Positions 47,839-58,267 of a stretch of 64,000 bases of DNA are shown in pieces. A program made the position numbers and the translations under genes. A model generated the notes under the pieces. It did no database searches, was not told where the DNA came from, and saw only the letters and a list, made by a program, of their open reading frames with translations. Numbering within the stretch: position 1 is the stretch's first letter; each line of letters begins with the position of its first letter. Location of the stretch: NCBI GenBank assembly GCA_900596015.1, contig UVIF01000001.1, forward strand, positions 638,513-702,512, given 5' to 3'. The DNA is from Pseudomonas viridiflava. Lineage in GTDB: Bacteria > Pseudomonadota > Gammaproteobacteria > Pseudomonadales > Pseudomonadaceae.

Positions 47839-49026
47839 ATGAGCGAGCCCACCGTTCACCCGCACCTGCTCGACACTGCCATACGGTTTGCGGCACTGCG
47901 CCAGGACATTCACCGCCACCCCGAGCTGGGAATCGACACCTGTCGCACGGCGGCAATAGTGGCCGAGCGGCTCGTCGCATGGGGTTATGAAGTCCATACC
48001 GACGTGGGTAAAGGCGTCGTGGGCGTACTCAGGCGCGGGCGATCAGCACGTACGTTGGGCATCCGAGCGGACATGGATGCATTGCCCATCATGGAGCGCA
48101 ACGGCCTGCCGTGGGCGAGCGAGCGGCCGGGTCGCATGCATGCGTGCGGGCACGATGGCCACACCGCCACCCTGCTGGCGGCGGCAGAGCACTTGGCGAC
48201 CCAGGGTCGATTCGACGGCACCTTGAACTTGATTTTCCAGCCTGACGAGGAAGGATTGACGGGCGCGCGGATGATGCTGGATGCAGGTCTGTTCGACAGG
48301 TTTGCGTGCGACGCCGTCTATGCCTTTCACAACATGCCCGGCTTGCCGGTCGGCGTGGCCGTGGTTCAGCCCGGCGCCTTCATGGCGTCTTCGGAAGAAG
48401 TGCGGATTACCCTGACAGGCAGGGGTGGCCACGGCGCCATGCCGGAACGAGCCATCGATCCGATACCGGCCCTGGCAGGCATCATCAGCGCATTGCAAAC
48501 GGTCGTTTCGCGCAACCTTTCGACCAGCGACGCTGCGGTGGTGAGTGTCGGTAAAGTCCGCGCCGGCACCGTCTACAACATCATTCCAGAGACCGCCACC
48601 TTGATGCTGGGTGTGCGTACCGCAACGCCTGCCGTACGCGAGAAGGTGGAGCAGCGTATCCGCGAAATCGTGCAGGGGCAGGCAGCCAGCTTCGGCGTCA
48701 CCGCAGCCATCGAATACCGGTTGCTGGCACCCGTGCTGGTCAATGCGCCCGAAGAAACCGCACGTATGCATGCCGCAGCCTGCGCGGTGCTGGGTGCGGA
48801 CAATGTGCTGGAACAGATGCCGGTGCGCCTGATGGGCAGCGAAGACTTCGCCTGGATGCTGAATCAGCGTCCAGGCTGCTATTTCGTCCTCGGGAACGGC
48901 ACCGGGTCGTTCAATGGCTGCTCGGTGCACAACGACCACTATGACTTCAACGACGCCGTGATTCCCTTGGGCGCCGCGTGTTGGGCGAGGCTGGTGGAAG
49001 ACTATCTGCAACCACTGGGCGACTAG
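47839..49026 (+). CDS. M20 family metallo-amidohydrolase (hippurate/N-acyl amino acid hydrolase type)
   Basis: A 395-residue cytoplasmic hydrolase with ADMDALPI and [13 protein letters not shown] (Cys103, His105, His108 as metal ligands of the M20D type), then QPDEEG with the general-base glutamate. A lid domain with [10 protein letters not shown] follows. Start: ATG 47839 with AGAGGA at 8 nt; the ATG six bases upstream is too close to that site. The final stop shares CTAG with the oppositely oriented pdxJ stop. Exact substrate unknown. Confidence 0.9.
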   Translation: MSEPTVHPHLLDTAIRFAALRQDIHRHPELGIDTCRTAAIVAERLVAWGYEVHTDVGKGVVGVLRRGRSARTLGIRADMDALPIMERNGLPWASERPGRMHACGHDGHTATLLAAAEHLATQGRFDGTLNLIFQPDEEGLTGARMMLDAGLFDRFACDAVYAFHNMPGLPVGVAVVQPGAFMASSEEVRITLTGRGGHGAMPERAIDPIPALAGIISALQTVVSRNLSTSDAAVVSVGKVRAGTVYNIIPETATLMLGVRTATPAVREKVEQRIREIVQGQAASFGVTAAIEYRLLAPVLVNAPEETARMHAAACAVLGADNVLEQMPVRLMGSEDFAWMLNQRPGCYFVLGNGTGSFNGCSVHNDHYDFNDAVIPLGAACWARLVEDYLQPLGD

Positions 49027-49766
49027 CGCTTGCTTGCCGCCTGAATCAACGCCTTCATCTCTGCCACCGCGGCCTTGAAGCCCACGAACAACGCGTGGGC
49101 CACCAGCGCGTGACCGATGTTCAGCTCGTTGACGCCGCGAATCGCGGCCACCGGCTCGACGTTGTGATAGTGCAGACCATGGCCGGCATTGACGATCAGC
49201 CCGTGGCCCAGACCGAAGCCGACGCCATCGACGATGCGCTGCAGTTCATCGGCGACATCGGTCGGGGTCTGGGCGTCGGCGTAGCGGCCGGTATGCAGTT
49301 CGATCGCCGGCGCACCGATGCGCTTCGAAGCCTCGATCTGGCGCTCGTCGGCATCGATGAACAGCGACACCTCGCAGCCCAGCTTGCTCAACCGCTCGAC
49401 TGCGGCCTTGATCTTGGCTTCCTGACCGGCGACGTCCAGACCACCCTCGGTGGTCAGCTCCTCGCGGGTTTCGGGCACCAGGCAGACATGAGCGGGGCGA
49501 ATCTGCTCGGCAAAGGTCAGCATGGCCTCGGTGACGCCCATTTCGAAATTCATCCGCGTCTGCAACACGTCCTTGAGCAGCAGCACGTCGCGCGGCTGGA
49601 TGTGCCGACGGTCTTCGCGCAGGTGCACGGTGATGCCGTCAGCCCCGGCTTCCTCGGCGTCGAGCGCGGCCTTGACCGGATCGGGGTAGCGCGTGCCACG
49701 GGCCTGACGCAGGGTCGCCACGTGGTCGATGTTGACGCCCAGCAGAATGCGGTTACAGGTATTCAC
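49023..49766 (-). CDS. pdxJ: pyridoxine 5'-phosphate synthase
   Basis: Condenses 3-amino-2-oxopropyl phosphate with deoxyxylulose phosphate to make pyridoxine phosphate (vitamin B6). The 247-residue protein has [33 protein letters not shown] and the closing SVNAGHGL-like block ([13 protein letters not shown]). The start is GTG 49766 with GGAGAG about 5 nt upstream. It lies downstream of recO, as in many gammaproteobacteria. Confidence 0.96.
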   Translation of the reverse strand: MNTCNRILLGVNIDHVATLRQARGTRYPDPVKAALDAEEAGADGITVHLREDRRHIQPRDVLLLKDVLQTRMNFEMGVTEAMLTFAEQIRPAHVCLVPETREELTTEGGLDVAGQEAKIKAAVERLSKLGCEVSLFIDADERQIEASKRIGAPAIELHTGRYADAQTPTDVADELQRIVDGVGFGLGHGLIVNAGHGLHYHNVEPVAAIRGVNELNIGHALVAHALFVGFKAAVAEMKALIQAASKR

Positions 49767-49808
49767 GAGAACTCTCCGATAAATCCAGGCCCACAGCATA
49801 CGTGTTGG

Positions 49809-50495
49809 TCAGGGCTTGCGAAACAGCTCGCGGCTGACCAGCGGGCGGCCGCCCAGGTGCACGGCCAGGGCCTGGCGCATCAGGCGCTTGGCTGCGGCCA
49901 GCGCACCTGGTGTTTCCCAACTGGCCTGGGCCATTGCCAACAACTCGGCGCCCTGGAACAGCCCTGGCTGCAACAGCTCGACCCGTTCCAGGCCAGCGTC
50001 CACCAGCAAGCGGTACAAGCCGTCGACCGCCACAGGCTCACCATTGACGTCAACGTCCAAGGCAAAGCCATAACCGAGCTGATCCAGCAGACGCCACTCG
50101 AAGGAGCGCAGCAAAGGCTCCAGGGCCCGCCCTGCGCCAAGTGCCTGAAGGGTGGCGGCATAATGATCGAACAGCTGGGGGTGGGGGTCTTCACTGGGCA
50201 ACAGACGGATGATCAGCTCGTTGAGGTACAGGCCGCTGAACAGCGCGTCACCGAGCATCCACACCGCCACCCCGGCGGACTCCATGCGCGAAACGTTCTT
50301 GAGTTCGCCCTTGCCGCGAAACTCGACCTCCAGCGGCACGAACGGACGCGCCAGGGTGCCCGCCTTGCCGCGCGCGTTACGCAACACGGCGCGCAGGCGG
50401 CCCTGGGGGGTGAGGAAATCGACGAGGGCACTGGTTTCGCGATAGGCACGCGAGTGCAGGACGTAGGCGGGTTGTGGCGTTGGGGTGGTCGACAT
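49809..50495 (-). CDS. recO: DNA repair protein RecO
   Basis: RecF-pathway mediator that helps load RecA on SSB-coated DNA. The 228-residue protein has the N-terminal OB-fold ([33 protein letters not shown]) and a helical C-terminal part without the zinc cysteines, as usual in proteobacteria. The start at 50495 is chosen by homology; the longer open frame runs into the REPs. It follows era across a REP-containing gap. Confidence 0.93.
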   Translation of the reverse strand: MSTTPTPQPAYVLHSRAYRETSALVDFLTPQGRLRAVLRNARGKAGTLARPFVPLEVEFRGKGELKNVSRMESAGVAVWMLGDALFSGLYLNELIIRLLPSEDPHPQLFDHYAATLQALGAGRALEPLLRSFEWRLLDQLGYGFALDVDVNGEPVAVDGLYRLLVDAGLERVELLQPGLFQGAELLAMAQASWETPGALAAAKRLMRQALAVHLGGRPLVSRELFRKP

Positions 50496-50529
50496 GTGGG
50501 CGACTCGGGATTGGCAGGTATCTGGACGG

Positions 50530-50612
50530 GCCTCTTCGCGGGCAGAGCCCGCTCCCACAAGGAACGGTTTAGGTTTTCTGTGGGAGCGGGCTTGCGCGTA
50601 GGGCGGCGAAGA
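50530..50612. repeat. inverted REP pair between era and recO
   Basis: CTTCGCGGGCAGAGCCCGCTCCCACA at 50533-50559 faces TGTGGGAGCGGGCTTGCGCG...GCGAAGAG at 50579-50613. The pair can fold into a long stem inside the rnc-era-recO transcript. Confidence 0.88.
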
Positions 50613-50634
50613 GGTCCGCACAAACACCAAAAGA

Positions 50635-51537
50635 CTATTGGTCGTTATACCCCAGCGAACGCAACGCCCGCTCGTCATCGGACCAGCCGCCCTTCACTTT
50701 CACCCACAGATTGAGCATGACCTTGGAGTCGAACAGCACCTCCATGTCCTTGCGCGCTTCCATACCGATGCGCTTGATACGCTCGCCCTTGTCGCCAATG
50801 ATGATTTTCTTCTGGCCATCACGCTCGACGAGGATCAAGGCATGAATGTGCAGCGTCTTGCCCTGCTGCTTGAATTCCTCGATCTCGACGGTGATCTGGT
50901 ACGGCAGCTCGGCACCCAGCTGGCGCATGATCTTCTCGCGCACCAGTTCGGCGGCCAGGAAGCGGCTGCTGCGGTCGGTGATCTGGTCTTCGGGGAAGAA
51001 GTGCTCATTCTCCGGCAGATGCCCGGCAATGACTTTTTCCAGCGCTTCCAGGTTGTGCCCGTGCTGCGCGGAAATCGGCACGATCTCGGCGTTCGGCAGC
51101 TGCTCCTGCAGCCACGCCAGGTGCGGCATCAGCTCAGCCTTGTCCTCGATGCGGTCGGTCTTGTTGATGGCCAGGATCAGCGGCCCCTGGACGTACTGCA
51201 CTCGCTCCAGAACCAGTTGATCTTCGTCCGTCCACTTGGTGCGGTCGACCACGAAAATCACCACGTCGACGTCTTTCAACGCCGCCGAGGCGGTCTTGTT
51301 CATGTAGCGGTTCAGGGCTTTTTCATTGCCCTTGTGCATGCCCGGGGTGTCGACATAGACGGCCTGGATCTCGCCCTCGGTCTTGATGCCCAGCATGTTG
51401 TGGCGAGTGGTCTGCGGCTTGCGCGACGTGATCGCCAGCTTCTGCCCCAGAATGTGGTTGAGCAACGTCGACTTGCCGACATTCGGGCGGCCGACGATAG
51501 CTACATAGCCACAACGGGTAACGGGTGCATCAGTCAT
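50635..51537 (-). CDS. era: GTPase Era
   Basis: Ras-like GTPase that assists 16S rRNA maturation and 30S assembly. The 300-residue protein has G1 GRPNVGKST at residues 16-24, a DTPGMHKG G3 motif, NKTDR G4, and a C-terminal KH domain ([13 protein letters not shown]). I choose ATG 51537 ([11 protein letters not shown]) with GGAG 7 nt upstream over ATG 51543, where the site would be only 1 nt away. It overlaps the end of rnc by 8 bp. Confidence 0.96.
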   Translation of the reverse strand: MTDAPVTRCGYVAIVGRPNVGKSTLLNHILGQKLAITSRKPQTTRHNMLGIKTEGEIQAVYVDTPGMHKGNEKALNRYMNKTASAALKDVDVVIFVVDRTKWTDEDQLVLERVQYVQGPLILAINKTDRIEDKAELMPHLAWLQEQLPNAEIVPISAQHGHNLEALEKVIAGHLPENEHFFPEDQITDRSSRFLAAELVREKIMRQLGAELPYQITVEIEEFKQQGKTLHIHALILVERDGQKKIIIGDKGERIKRIGMEARKDMEVLFDSKVMLNLWVKVKGGWSDDERALRSLGYNDQ

Positions 51538-52219
51538 TGCCATTCTCCACGCCCAGGGCGATCAGGGCAGACGCGGCGGCCACCTGTTCGGCGATGCGAC
51601 GGCTGACGCCCTGGCCCCGGCTTTTCTCATTCAGAAGAACGACTTCACACTCGACGAAAAACTGCCGACAGTGCGGGTCGCCCTGGATATCCACCACTTC
51701 ATAGCGCGGCAGTTCAGCACCGCGCGACTGCAGGAACTCCTGCAGGCGGGTCTTGGGATCTTTGTTGGTATCGACCAGCGTCAGCCCTTCGAACTGCCCT
51801 TCCAGCCAGGCCAGCACGCGATCACGGGCTGCATCCATGCCGGTGTCCAGGTAGATGGCCCCGATCAGTGCTTCGAGGGCATCGGCCAGGATCGATTCGC
51901 GGCGGAAACCACCACTCTTCAATTCGCCCGAGCCCAGGCGCAGGTAATCGCCTAGATCGAAGCCGCGGGCCAGTATGGCCAGGGTTTCACCCTTGACCAG
52001 GCGTGCGCGCAAGCGTGAAAGCTGGCCTTCACGGGCTTGCGGAAAGCGCTCGAAAAGCGCCTCGCCAGCGACGAAATTGAGGATGGCATCGCCGAGAAAC
52101 TCGAGGCGCTCGTTATTGCGTCCGGCGAAGCTGCGATGAGTCAGCGCCAGCACCATCAGGTCCTGGTCCTTGAAAGTGTAGCCCAACTGCCGTTCGAGGC
52201 GGCCCAGGGAAGCGGTCAC
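51530..52219 (-). CDS. rnc: ribonuclease III
   Basis: Double-strand RNA endonuclease for rRNA and mRNA processing. The 229-residue protein has the RNase III signature [12 protein letters not shown] with catalytic acidic residues, and a C-terminal dsRNA-binding domain ([23 protein letters not shown]). The start is GTG 52219, overlapping the upstream DUF4845 stop (GTGA). Confidence 0.96.
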   Translation of the reverse strand: MTASLGRLERQLGYTFKDQDLMVLALTHRSFAGRNNERLEFLGDAILNFVAGEALFERFPQAREGQLSRLRARLVKGETLAILARGFDLGDYLRLGSGELKSGGFRRESILADALEALIGAIYLDTGMDAARDRVLAWLEGQFEGLTLVDTNKDPKTRLQEFLQSRGAELPRYEVVDIQGDPHCRQFFVECEVVLLNEKSRGQGVSRRIAEQVAAASALIALGVENGND

Positions 52220-52593
52220 GGCTTGACCACGCTGAACTCACGATCGAACTTCACCACCACGTCCAGATTCTGGATCAATGGCTCACGCTTTTCGTACTTG
52301 AGGTGCGCCTTGAATGCGTTGCCCGCCTCGGTGATGCTTAAAACCTTGTTCAAATCCAGATCCTGAATATTGTTGACCTGCATGGCCCGGCTGACGTGGC
52401 CATAGAATTCACCCACCGTATCGACCCGGGTGGACTTGTCCGCGCCCGCCGACTCGATGGCCTGGCTCAGCGTCCGGTAGTCCATGTAGTGCGGCACCAG
52501 CTTGAAAGCCGTGCTGGCCACGAACGCGATCACCGCCAAAGTCAGCAACCAGCCAACGATGGACATGCCTTGCTGAGACTTCACTGCGTTCAT
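52216..52593 (-). CDS. DUF4845 domain small membrane protein
   Basis: A 125-residue protein with a type IV pilin-like N-terminus ([33 protein letters not shown]) containing one membrane helix, and a soluble C-terminal domain. It is the usual gene between lepB and rnc in pseudomonads; function unknown. The ATG at 52593 has GAGGTG 6 nt upstream and is preferred over GTG 52602. Confidence 0.88.
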   Translation of the reverse strand: MNAVKSQQGMSIVGWLLTLAVIAFVASTAFKLVPHYMDYRTLSQAIESAGADKSTRVDTVGEFYGHVSRAMQVNNIQDLDLNKVLSITEAGNAFKAHLKYEKREPLIQNLDVVVKFDREFSVVKP

Positions 52594-52645
52594 GCTGGAC
52601 ACCTCGGAAAACGGTCGGCGCCGTCCGTGGACGGCGCCGGCGGCG

Positions 52646-53500
52646 CTACTTGATCAGCCCGACTCGCGAGAAGTTGGGCAGGTGGCTGAGCTTGGGTTCG
52701 GGCCAGCTCATCCAGATGGCAAAGGCCTTGCCGACGATGTTCTGGTCGGGGACCATGCCCAGCAGTTCCTTGGGAATCGACGGGTCGTCCCAGTAGCGGC
52801 TGTCGTTCGAGTTGTCACGGTTGTCGCCCATCATGAAGTAGTGCCCGGCAGGCACCGTCCACTGGCTGTCGGGCGGCGCGCGATAGCGAGACATCTCCTG
52901 GCGAATCACGTGCTCGACTTCGCCCAGCTTTTCCTTGTACAACTCGGCGCTGCCCAGGCTGCCCGGCTCGCTGCCGACCAGTTGCCGGGCGATCAATTCG
53001 CCGTTGACGTACAGCTGCTTGTCCGAGGTGTAGCGAATCTGGTCGCCCGGCAAGCCGATCACGCGCTTGATGTAATTGACGTTGGGATCGCTGGGGTAGC
53101 GGAACACCATGACGTCGCCGCGCTTGGGATCGTTGACCTCGATGACCTTCTTGTCCACCACCGGCAAGCGAATGCCATAGGAGAACTTGTTCACGAGGAT
53201 GAAATCGCCCACTTCCAGAGTCGGGATCATCGAGCCCGAAGGAATCTGGAACGGCTCGACCAGAAACGAGCGCAATACCAGCACGATGAACAACACCGGA
53301 AAGAACGACTTGCCGTACTCGACCAGCAACGGTTCCTTGTCCAGGCGCTCGACCACCGCCGGCTCGGGCTGGCTGACGCTGCCCTCGTAGGTGGCGATCG
53401 CAGCCCGTCGTCGCGGCGCCAGGACGACCAGATCAAGCAAGGCCAGCAGACCGCAAACGGCTACGGCGATGACCAGCAACAGCGGGAAATTTAGTGACAT
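52646..53500 (-). CDS. lepB: signal peptidase I
   Basis: Cleaves Sec signal peptides at the periplasmic side of the inner membrane. The 284-residue protein has two N-terminal membrane segments (about residues 4-27 and 66-82). The nucleophile is Ser90 in PSGSMIPTL and the general-base Lys145 lies in YIKRVIGLPGD. It follows lepA after 9 bp. Confidence 0.97.
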   Translation of the reverse strand: MSLNFPLLLVIAVAVCGLLALLDLVVLAPRRRAAIATYEGSVSQPEPAVVERLDKEPLLVEYGKSFFPVLFIVLVLRSFLVEPFQIPSGSMIPTLEVGDFILVNKFSYGIRLPVVDKKVIEVNDPKRGDVMVFRYPSDPNVNYIKRVIGLPGDQIRYTSDKQLYVNGELIARQLVGSEPGSLGSAELYKEKLGEVEHVIRQEMSRYRAPPDSQWTVPAGHYFMMGDNRDNSNDSRYWDDPSIPKELLGMVPDQNIVGKAFAIWMSWPEPKLSHLPNFSRVGLIK

Positions 53501-53509
53501 AGGACTCGA

Positions 53510-55306
53510 CTATTCCAACCTGAGCACAGCAAGGAAGGCTTCCTGTGGAATTTCCACGTTGCCGACCTGCTTCATGCGTTTTTTACCGGCCTTCTGTTTC
53601 TCCAACAGCTTGCGTTTACGACTCACGTCGCCACCGTAGCATTTAGCCAGTACGTTCTTTCTGAGCGCCTTGACAGTGGTCCGGGCAATGACCTGTCCGC
53701 CAATGGCGGCCTGGATTGCCACATCGAACATCTGCCGAGGGATCAGCTCCTTCATTTTTTCGGTCAATGCACGGCCCTTGTAGGCCGCGTTGTCGCGGTG
53801 CACGATCAGTGCCAGGGCGTCGACCTTGTCACCGTTGATCAACACATCCAGCTTGACCAGGTTGGCCGACTGGTAACGCTCGAAATGGTAGTCCAGCGAG
53901 GCATAGCCACGGCTGGTGGATTTCAGGCGGTCGAAGAAGTCCAGCACCACTTCATTCATCGGCAGGTCGTAGCGAACCTGAACCTGGCTGCCGAGGAATT
54001 GCATGTCGCGCTGCACGCCGCGCTTCTCGATGCACAGGGTAATGACGTTGCCCAGGTGCTCTTGAGGCACAAGAATCGTCGCCGACACGATCGGCTCGCG
54101 GAAGTCTTCGACGGATGAAGCATCCGGAAGCTTCGACGGGTTGTCGACATAAATGGTTTCACCGGTCTTCATGACCACTTCGAAGATCACGCTCGGCGCG
54201 GTGGTGATCAGGTCCAGGTCGTACTCGCGCTCCAGGCGCTCCTGGATGATCTCCATGTGCAGCATGCCGAGGAATCCGCAGCGGAAACCGAAGCCCAGGG
54301 CATCGGAGCTTTCCGGCAGGTATTGCAGCGAGGAATCGTTGAGGGTCAGCTTCTGCAGAGCATCGCGGAAATCCTCGAAGTCTTCCGAACTTACCGGGAA
54401 CAGCCCGGCGTAGACCTGCGGCTGAATGCGCTTGAAGCCAGGCAGCACGGCGACATCCGGCGTGCTGCTCAAGGTCAGGGTGTCGCCGACCGGCGCGCCG
54501 TGAATGTCCTTGATGCTGCCGATGATGAAGCCCACCTCGCCCGCCTTGAGGTCGGCAGTGGCGGTGTGCTTGGGCGTGAAGACGCCGACGCTGTCGACCA
54601 GGTGCACCTTGCCGGTGGACTTGACCAGAATCTTGTCGCCCTTCTTCACCCGGCCATGGCGCACGCGTACCAGCGAGACAACGCCCAGGTAGTTGTCGAA
54701 CCAGGAGTCGATGATCAACGCCTGCAACGGCGCTTCGATATCGCCGGTAGGGGCTGGAATGGTCTGCACCAGGCGCTCGAGCACGTCGATCACGCCCATG
54801 CCGCTCTTGGCGCTGCAGGCCACGGCGTCGGTGGCGTCGATACCGATGATCTTCTCGATCTCGTCCTTGACCTTGTCCGGATCGGCCTGGGGCAGGTCCA
54901 TCTTGTTCAGCACCGGCATCACTTCCAGGCCTTGCTCGATGGCCGTGTAGCAGTTGGCCACGGACTGGGCTTCGACGCCCTGCCCCGCATCCACCACCAG
55001 CAACGCGCCTTCGCAGGCCGCCAGCGAACGGCTGACTTCGTAGGTGAAGTCGACATGACCCGGGGTGTCGATGAAGTTCAGCTGATAGGTTTTGCCGTCC
55101 TGCGCCTTGTAGTGCAGGGTGACGCTGTGCGCCTTGATGGTGATCCCGCGCTCACGCTCCAGGTCCATGGAGTCCAGCACCTGGGCCTCCATTTCGCGGT
55201 CGGCCAGGCCGCCGCACATCTGGATGAACCGATCGGCGAGGGTCGACTTGCCGTGATCGATGTGGGCGATGATGGAGAAATTGCGGATATGACTCAAATC
55301 ACTCAC
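53510..55306 (-). CDS. lepA: elongation factor 4 (LepA)
   Basis: Ribosome-associated GTPase. The 598-residue protein has G1 AHIDHGKST (residues 14-22), DTPGHVDF and NKMDLP. It ends with the LepA-specific C-terminal domain ([22 protein letters not shown]). It starts at GTG 55306 ([12 protein letters not shown]). First gene after a REP-rich gap from mucD. Confidence 0.97.
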   Translation of the reverse strand: MSDLSHIRNFSIIAHIDHGKSTLADRFIQMCGGLADREMEAQVLDSMDLERERGITIKAHSVTLHYKAQDGKTYQLNFIDTPGHVDFTYEVSRSLAACEGALLVVDAGQGVEAQSVANCYTAIEQGLEVMPVLNKMDLPQADPDKVKDEIEKIIGIDATDAVACSAKSGMGVIDVLERLVQTIPAPTGDIEAPLQALIIDSWFDNYLGVVSLVRVRHGRVKKGDKILVKSTGKVHLVDSVGVFTPKHTATADLKAGEVGFIIGSIKDIHGAPVGDTLTLSSTPDVAVLPGFKRIQPQVYAGLFPVSSEDFEDFRDALQKLTLNDSSLQYLPESSDALGFGFRCGFLGMLHMEIIQERLEREYDLDLITTAPSVIFEVVMKTGETIYVDNPSKLPDASSVEDFREPIVSATILVPQEHLGNVITLCIEKRGVQRDMQFLGSQVQVRYDLPMNEVVLDFFDRLKSTSRGYASLDYHFERYQSANLVKLDVLINGDKVDALALIVHRDNAAYKGRALTEKMKELIPRQMFDVAIQAAIGGQVIARTTVKALRKNVLAKCYGGDVSRKRKLLEKQKAGKKRMKQVGNVEIPQEAFLAVLRLE

Positions 55307-55382
55307 GGGTCAACACTCAAAAAGGCTGCGGGCCGGACGCCCAACGAAAAATAGCCGGGAATTGTACCTGAATAACGTTCGG

Positions 55383-55530
55383 GTGTGGGAGCGGTGGGTC
55401 GAGGGGTGGCTGTACGGACGTCTTCGCGGGCGCAGGGCTCGCCGCCCGCGCCGCTCCCACGAGGAACCGCGCGATCACATGAACTGTGGGAGCGGGGCGG
55501 GCGGCGAGCCCTCTGCCCGCGAAGGCGACA
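55383..55530. repeat. divergent REP cluster between lepA and mucD
   Basis: Three REP-type units: GTGGGAGCGG at 55384-55393, CTTCGCGGGCGCAGGGCTCGCCGCCCGCGCCGCTCCCAC at about 55422-55460, and the inverse GTGGGAGCGGGGCGGGCGGCGAGCCCTCTGCCCGCGAAG at about 55486-55524. The REP core is expanded here with an internal GGCGGC/GCCGCC palindrome relative to the other copies in the window. Confidence 0.75.
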
Positions 55531-55541
55531 CCGCCGCTCAC

Positions 55542-55566
55542 AAAAAAGGCGACCCGAAGGCCGCCT
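55542..55566 (-). terminator. UUCG-capped terminator of mucD
   Basis: On the minus strand the stem GGCGGCC (55565-55559), tetraloop TTCG and GGTCGCC (55554-55548) run into six T residues (55547-55542). One G-T wobble. It lies about 25 bases after the mucD stop and ends the algU-mucA-mucB-mucD unit. Confidence 0.9.
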
Positions 55567-55588
55567 TTCGCTCACCCACCCAACCTGC

Positions 55589-57025
55589 TTACTCAGCCAG
55601 CTTGAAGGTGATGAAGCTCGCCCTGCCCTGACGCAGCACGCGCATGGACACCGAACGATTCTTCGGCAGGCCCTTGGCGATATCGGCGAACTGCTTCGAC
55701 GACTCGATGGCCTGGTTGTTCAGGTGAGTGATGACGTCCCCTGGCTGCAGGCCGATCAGCGCCGCCGGACCGTCCTGCACTTCCTTGATGACCACACCGC
55801 CCTTGAGCTCCAGTGCCTTTTTCTGCTCGGTGGTCAGCTCTGCCACCGACACACCCAAACGATTGCTGCTGCGCTCGGTCTGGGCCTTGGCACCTGCATC
55901 CAGGTCCTGATCGTCATCCGGCATCGCACCCACGGTTACGTCGACCGTACGGCGCTTGCCTTCCCGAATCACTTCCAGGCTGGCCTTGGCGCCGGCCTTG
56001 AGTCCCCCGACCAGATGCGGCAGGTCGGCCGACATATCGATCGGCTGGCCATTCATGCTCAGGATCACATCACCCACCTGCAGGCCGCCCTTGGCTGCCG
56101 GGCCCTCTTCGAGCACCTGTGCAACCAGCGCACCGGCCGGCTTGTCCAGGCCGAACGACTCGGCCAGGTCCTTGTTGACCTCTTGAATGACCACACCCAG
56201 CCAGCCGCGACTGACCTTGCCGTCCTTCTTGAGCTGGTCCGACACGTCCAGGGCAACGTCGATCGGAATCGCGAAGGACAAGCCCATGAAGCCGCCTGAA
56301 CGGGTGAAGATCTGCGAGTTGATACCTACCACTTCACCGTTCATGTTGAACAACGGGCCACCCGAGTTGCCCGGGTTGATGGCCACATCCGTTTGAATGA
56401 ACGGTACGTAGGCGTCATTGGGCAGCGTACGGCCCTTGGCACTGACGATACCCTTGGTGACGGAATGGTCGAAGCCGAACGGCGAACCGATGGCCAATAC
56501 CCACTCGCCTACTTTCAACTTGGCCGAATCGCCCAGTTTCACCGTAGGCAGGTTCTTGCCGTCGATTTTCAACAGCGCTACGTCGGTTCGCGGATCGGTA
56601 CCGACCAGCTTGGCCTTCAGCTCACTGCGATCGGACAGACGCACGATGATTTCGTCGGCGTCGGCAATCACGTGGTTGTTGGTGAGCACATAGCCATCAG
56701 CGGACACGATGAAGCCCGAGCCCAGTGACTGCGCTTCGCGCTGACGATCTCCGCGTTGCGGGGACCGCGGCCCACCGCGCGGCATGTTGCGCTCGAAGAA
56801 CTCGCGAAACATCGGCGGCAAGCCTTCCAGATCTGGCATCTGGCTGGCAGCCACCCCGCGATCCGGCAGCTTCTGCGTGGTGCTGATGTTCACCACGGCG
56901 GGCGAAGCCTGTTCGACCAGCGTGGTGAAATCAGGTAACGCTTCAGCCTGGACGCTGGCAACGTTGCCCAGCATCAGCACTGCCGCGAACAGTGAAAGAA
57001 AGGGGTTGAAACGTGTTATCGACAT
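55589..57025 (-). CDS. mucD: periplasmic Do-like serine protease MucD (DegP/HtrA family)
   Basis: Periplasmic quality-control protease that restrains the AlgU envelope-stress response. The 478-residue precursor has a signal peptide (MSITRFNPFLSLFAAVLMLGNVASVQA) and a trypsin-like domain with His118 (NNHV), Asp148 (TDVALLK) and Ser221 (GNSGGPL). Two PDZ domains follow (GWLGVVIQEV..., NRLGVSVAEL...). No mucC gene separates it from mucB; the 271-bp gap is non-coding. Confidence 0.95.
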   Translation of the reverse strand: MSITRFNPFLSLFAAVLMLGNVASVQAEALPDFTTLVEQASPAVVNISTTQKLPDRGVAASQMPDLEGLPPMFREFFERNMPRGGPRSPQRGDRQREAQSLGSGFIVSADGYVLTNNHVIADADEIIVRLSDRSELKAKLVGTDPRTDVALLKIDGKNLPTVKLGDSAKLKVGEWVLAIGSPFGFDHSVTKGIVSAKGRTLPNDAYVPFIQTDVAINPGNSGGPLFNMNGEVVGINSQIFTRSGGFMGLSFAIPIDVALDVSDQLKKDGKVSRGWLGVVIQEVNKDLAESFGLDKPAGALVAQVLEEGPAAKGGLQVGDVILSMNGQPIDMSADLPHLVGGLKAGAKASLEVIREGKRRTVDVTVGAMPDDDQDLDAGAKAQTERSSNRLGVSVAELTTEQKKALELKGGVVIKEVQDGPAALIGLQPGDVITHLNNQAIESSKQFADIAKGLPKNRSVSMRVLRQGRASFITFKLAE

Positions 57026-57296
57026 ACGGCTCCCGTTCGTAACGAGCGTGGTTGAGCAATAGGGTTGTGCGGCCGACAAAACCGGGATTCAGCCCTCTGG
57101 CGATCCCGCGTTTTGCTGTGGCGCACGGCAGCGAGCCTGTGACTGCAGAAATGACTCGCCCCCGAAGCACAGACCTATAAGAAAAAAACCGGCGGTTTGC
57201 AACCTGCATGAAACAGCTTTCACGTTACGTCGCGATGATTAAACGAGCATGAAGGGCTGTCGCGAAGCATGGACGGCGCCGCTGGGAGCGCGCGGT

Positions 57297-58259
57297 TCAA
57301 CGCCGAGCATGAACATCCTGCCGTTGCATCGACAGGGCTATCCGCTCTGCGGTACCCAACGGAATTTCACCCACCACCGTGATCATCACTTCACCGTCCG
57401 CAGTCTTCAGTCGCCGCGACACTGCCGCCGTCGGGCCAAGCTGGACGCGGGTATCACGCGCCGAAGCGCCATTGAGCGGCTCGAGAAATACAGAAAAATG
57501 CGCGAGGCCATCGGCATACAGCAGGCTGGTCACACTGGCATTGCTGGCAGAGGATTTGCGCAGGCCCGTCTGCGCTAGCTCGAAGCCAGCCGGGATCCAT
57601 TTGGAGCGCCAGACGGACATCTCGCGCCCTGCGGGCCCGGCCATCGTATGCAATACAGGCTTACAATTTGGTGTCGCTTTCAAGTCAGCCGGCGCAGGGG
57701 CTCCCGCTGCCAGACGTGTGTATTGCAAGCGTTCGAGCAATCGCCCCTGTGCATCAATCAGCAAAGACTTGAGCAACAGGCCGGTGCGTGTATCCAGATG
57801 CATTTCGAAAGCATAACGGTCGCGATCCTTGGGAACCAGAGTCACCACCACCGCATCGCGTCCGGCGACCCTGGAAGCTCCGGCAACGCGCAGCTCGTAC
57901 CACGACATCAGTTTGAGCGGATCGACAACGCCATCGCTTCCGGCGGGCCCCTGCACTACGCCAAGCACTGGGCCGAGCACTGGGTTACCCGTCGCACAGG
58001 ACGTACGACCAGCAACCTGGACGCGTTCGGAAGCGATGCCGTCGAGCTTGAGTACACGCTCGTGCACACCGCCGTCATCGACACGGTGCCAAACCTGATA
58101 GGTGGAGAAATCGCCGTCGCGTTCGTAGACGAACGTGCCTTCGAAATTCTGCGTGCGCTCGGCACGCGTCATGCTCTCAAGCCACTGCGCTGCATCGGGA
58201 GCCGCAGCGGCCGGTGCGGCCAAGCCAATGAGAAATGGCAGGAATAGAGCCGCACGCAT
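57297..58259 (-). CDS. mucB: sigma factor AlgU negative regulator MucB (RseB family)
   Basis: Periplasmic sensor that binds the anti-sigma factor MucA and protects it from regulated proteolysis until lipoprotein/LPS signals release it. The 320-residue precursor has a signal peptide (MRAALFLPFLIGLAAPAAAA) and the RseB two-lobed domain, starting WLESMTRAERTQNFEGTFVYERDG. It begins 8 bp after mucA. Confidence 0.94.
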   Translation of the reverse strand: MRAALFLPFLIGLAAPAAAAPDAAQWLESMTRAERTQNFEGTFVYERDGDFSTYQVWHRVDDGGVHERVLKLDGIASERVQVAGRTSCATGNPVLGPVLGVVQGPAGSDGVVDPLKLMSWYELRVAGASRVAGRDAVVVTLVPKDRDRYAFEMHLDTRTGLLLKSLLIDAQGRLLERLQYTRLAAGAPAPADLKATPNCKPVLHTMAGPAGREMSVWRSKWIPAGFELAQTGLRKSSASNASVTSLLYADGLAHFSVFLEPLNGASARDTRVQLGPTAAVSRRLKTADGEVMITVVGEIPLGTAERIALSMQRQDVHARR

Positions 58260-58267
58260 GATCGGGA

